From assembly GCA_028822745.1 (NCBI GenBank), contig JAPKCZ010000154.1, positions 1 to 5,853 on the forward strand: a stretch of 5,853 nt of DNA. Reading direction: 5' to 3'. A model generated the notes under the pieces. That model had not been told where the DNA came from, searched no databases, and saw only the letters and a program-made list of their open reading frames with translations. The position numbers were made by a program, and so were the translations under genes. Each line of letters opens with the position of its first letter. The stretch's first letter is position 1. The stretch comes from Kiritimatiellia bacterium. Its GTDB lineage: Bacteria > Verrucomicrobiota > Kiritimatiellia > UBA8416 > JAIOPI01. Shown piece by piece: positions 4,765 through 5,853 of this stretch.

Positions 4765-5694
4765 TCAGCAAAGTCGTTCTTTATCTTCCATCAGGGAATT
4801 ATCCCAGTCAGACATGGCCAGCTCGCGTTTGCGCCAGTAGTACTTTAAATCGTCGCTCTTCCACTCGGCGTAAACATCGTCCCACTCGGCGACGCCCATA
4901 TGTACGGCTAGAGAGCGTTCTTCAATCTCAGCGTCCGCCGCTTGATAGCGAATATCACAGGAGAGTCGCACTTTTTGACCCCGCTGATTCGGTAAGCCAC
5001 AGTGCACCATGTGGCTGGGAAAGGTGAGGATGTCGCCACAGGCGTAGTCGCCTTGCACCCATCGGTAGTCCATGTCGCAAAGAATGGCTTCTTTACCTCC
5101 TGCGCCTCGTGCCGGCATCACATCCAGGACCTCTTCGCGATGCGAGCCACCCAACACACTCAGACCACCCAGCTCGAGTGGACAGTCGCCAAGCGGGAAC
5201 CATAGCGTCCAGAACTGATGCGTGCCTTGAATGTAAATGTAGTCCTGATGCGGTGGCGTGGGCGCACTCTTTGGCGTGGGCACCATCACGCGCGCGATGT
5301 GCCGCGGATGTGGCAGAACCTCAGCCTCGAATAAGGTTTCGTAGAGCGAGATGAGCTTGGGGTCATGGGGAATCTGGTGGAACAGTTCCAGGCACTGAAT
5401 GTCCCTGTAAACCGCATTCGTGACGCCCATTGCGGACAGCGTCTCGTTGTCGACGCCCAAACGATTAATCGCGGCCAGATCGGCAATGTCTTCGGCGTCC
5501 TCCCGCATCCAACCATGACTCGCCAGGACGTCAAGCATTTGTCGCCGCAGCTCAAGCACCGGCTCCGTCGGCAGGAATTTCTTAAAGAAGAGGTAACCAT
5601 CCTCTGCGGCGCGTTCGCGCAAAGCTTCAGGTGCTTCAAGCAAGTCGGTCGAATCTGTGAACGGTTCCGCTTGTGTTGTCAGTGCTGCATTCAT
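4765..5694 (-). CDS. Phytanoyl-CoA dioxygenase (PhyH) family Fe(II)/2-oxoglutarate oxygenase
   Basis: The 309-residue soluble protein has the double-stranded beta-helix oxygenase signature of the PhyH family. The iron ligands are readable: H149-x-D151 in PPHQDYIYIQGT and the distal histidine H231 in SHMVHCGLPN. R243 in KVRLSCDIRYQ is the likely 2-oxoglutarate carboxylate anchor. Between them are WFPLGDCPLELGGLSVLGGSH (165-185) and GDYACGDILTF (215-225), both typical of the family. The N-terminal segment LRERAAEDGYLFFKKFLP (25-42) matches the usual start of the domain. Such enzymes hydroxylate or halogenate small molecules or lipids, consuming O2 and 2-oxoglutarate; the substrate is not predictable here. 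Length is normal and all key residues are present. The gene stands alone and converges on the channel gene about 180 bases away. No clear Shine-Dalgarno sequence precedes the ATG; the 159 bases upstream show no promoter I can support. Confidence 0.9.
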   Translation of the reverse strand: MNAALTTQAEPFTDSTDLLEAPEALRERAAEDGYLFFKKFLPTEPVLELRRQMLDVLASHGWMREDAEDIADLAAINRLGVDNETLSAMGVTNAVYRDIQCLELFHQIPHDPKLISLYETLFEAEVLPHPRHIARVMVPTPKSAPTPPHQDYIYIQGTHQFWTLWFPLGDCPLELGGLSVLGGSHREEVLDVMPARGAGGKEAILCDMDYRWVQGDYACGDILTFPSHMVHCGLPNQRGQKVRLSCDIRYQAADAEIEERSLAVHMGVAEWDDVYAEWKSDDLKYYWRKRELAMSDWDNSLMEDKERLC

Positions 5695-5853
5695 GCCACA
5701 AAATTACCAAGAAGCACTCTGGGAATAAATGTTTTTTTCAGTTCTTGCCGCCCCCTGAGAAGTTCAGGTGAATATTTCTGATGGCCTGCCCCGTATGGCA
5801 CAAAGTTAAGCACAGTTTCCGGCAATCAATGGGACACGCGCCATGTCTGTGGG

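Noticed and set aside
4728..5781. Several plus-strand frames of 67-138 residues opposite the PhyH gene
   Set aside because: They are antisense to a gene with complete catalytic motifs and show no domain of their own.
5829..5853. Start of a divergent plus-strand gene (ATG at 5829 or 5843)
   Set aside because: Only three to eight codons are visible before the window ends, with no ribosome binding site, so coding cannot be judged.

Overview
The window looks like a piece of a Gram-negative, probably gammaproteobacterial, chromosome. This rests on the overall resemblance of the three long proteins (a POT-family transporter, a double-RCK potassium channel and a phytanoyl-CoA-dioxygenase-like oxygenase), a moderately high G+C content, and an integron-type recombination site. 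It is inference; no rRNA or marker gene is present.

Left part (1-690) is accessory and partly eroded. The 3' end of an unrecognised gene stops at 148. Twenty bases later comes a ~60-base palindrome (168-227) with the architecture of an integron attC site, in the orientation expected for a gene cassette. Next is a short HicB-type antitoxin gene (275-478) with no HicA partner, behind a possible leaderless promoter. A 21-base repeat (526-546) follows, then what looks like the last ~40 codons of a DUF1592/DUF1585-type protein whose upstream part is missing (562-690).

Centre (694-4584) holds two full-length plus-strand membrane-protein genes: a POT/PTR2 proton-coupled transporter (694-2055) and a two-TM potassium channel with two cytosolic TrkA-N/TrkA-C units (2890-4584). 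The ~830 bases between them contain no convincing gene but are rich in structure: a 20-base-arm inverted repeat (2161-2242), a second copy of the 21-base repeat (2350-2370), and a nested, nearly symmetric palindrome of ~190 bp (2371-2561). A diverged copy of the right half of that palindrome lies just after the channel gene (4615-4676). Together these look like a family of non-coding, MITE- or REP-like elements settled between genes.

Right part (4765-5694) is a minus-strand Fe(II)/2-oxoglutarate oxygenase of the PhyH family, convergent with the channel gene. The last ~160 bases are its upstream region and hold no supported feature.

The main genes do not form an obvious pathway: two are ion/solute transporters at the inner membrane and one is a cytosolic oxygenase. 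None of the four intact genes has a clear Shine-Dalgarno sequence. The most unusual content is the attC-like cassette junction and the dispersed palindromic repeat family.
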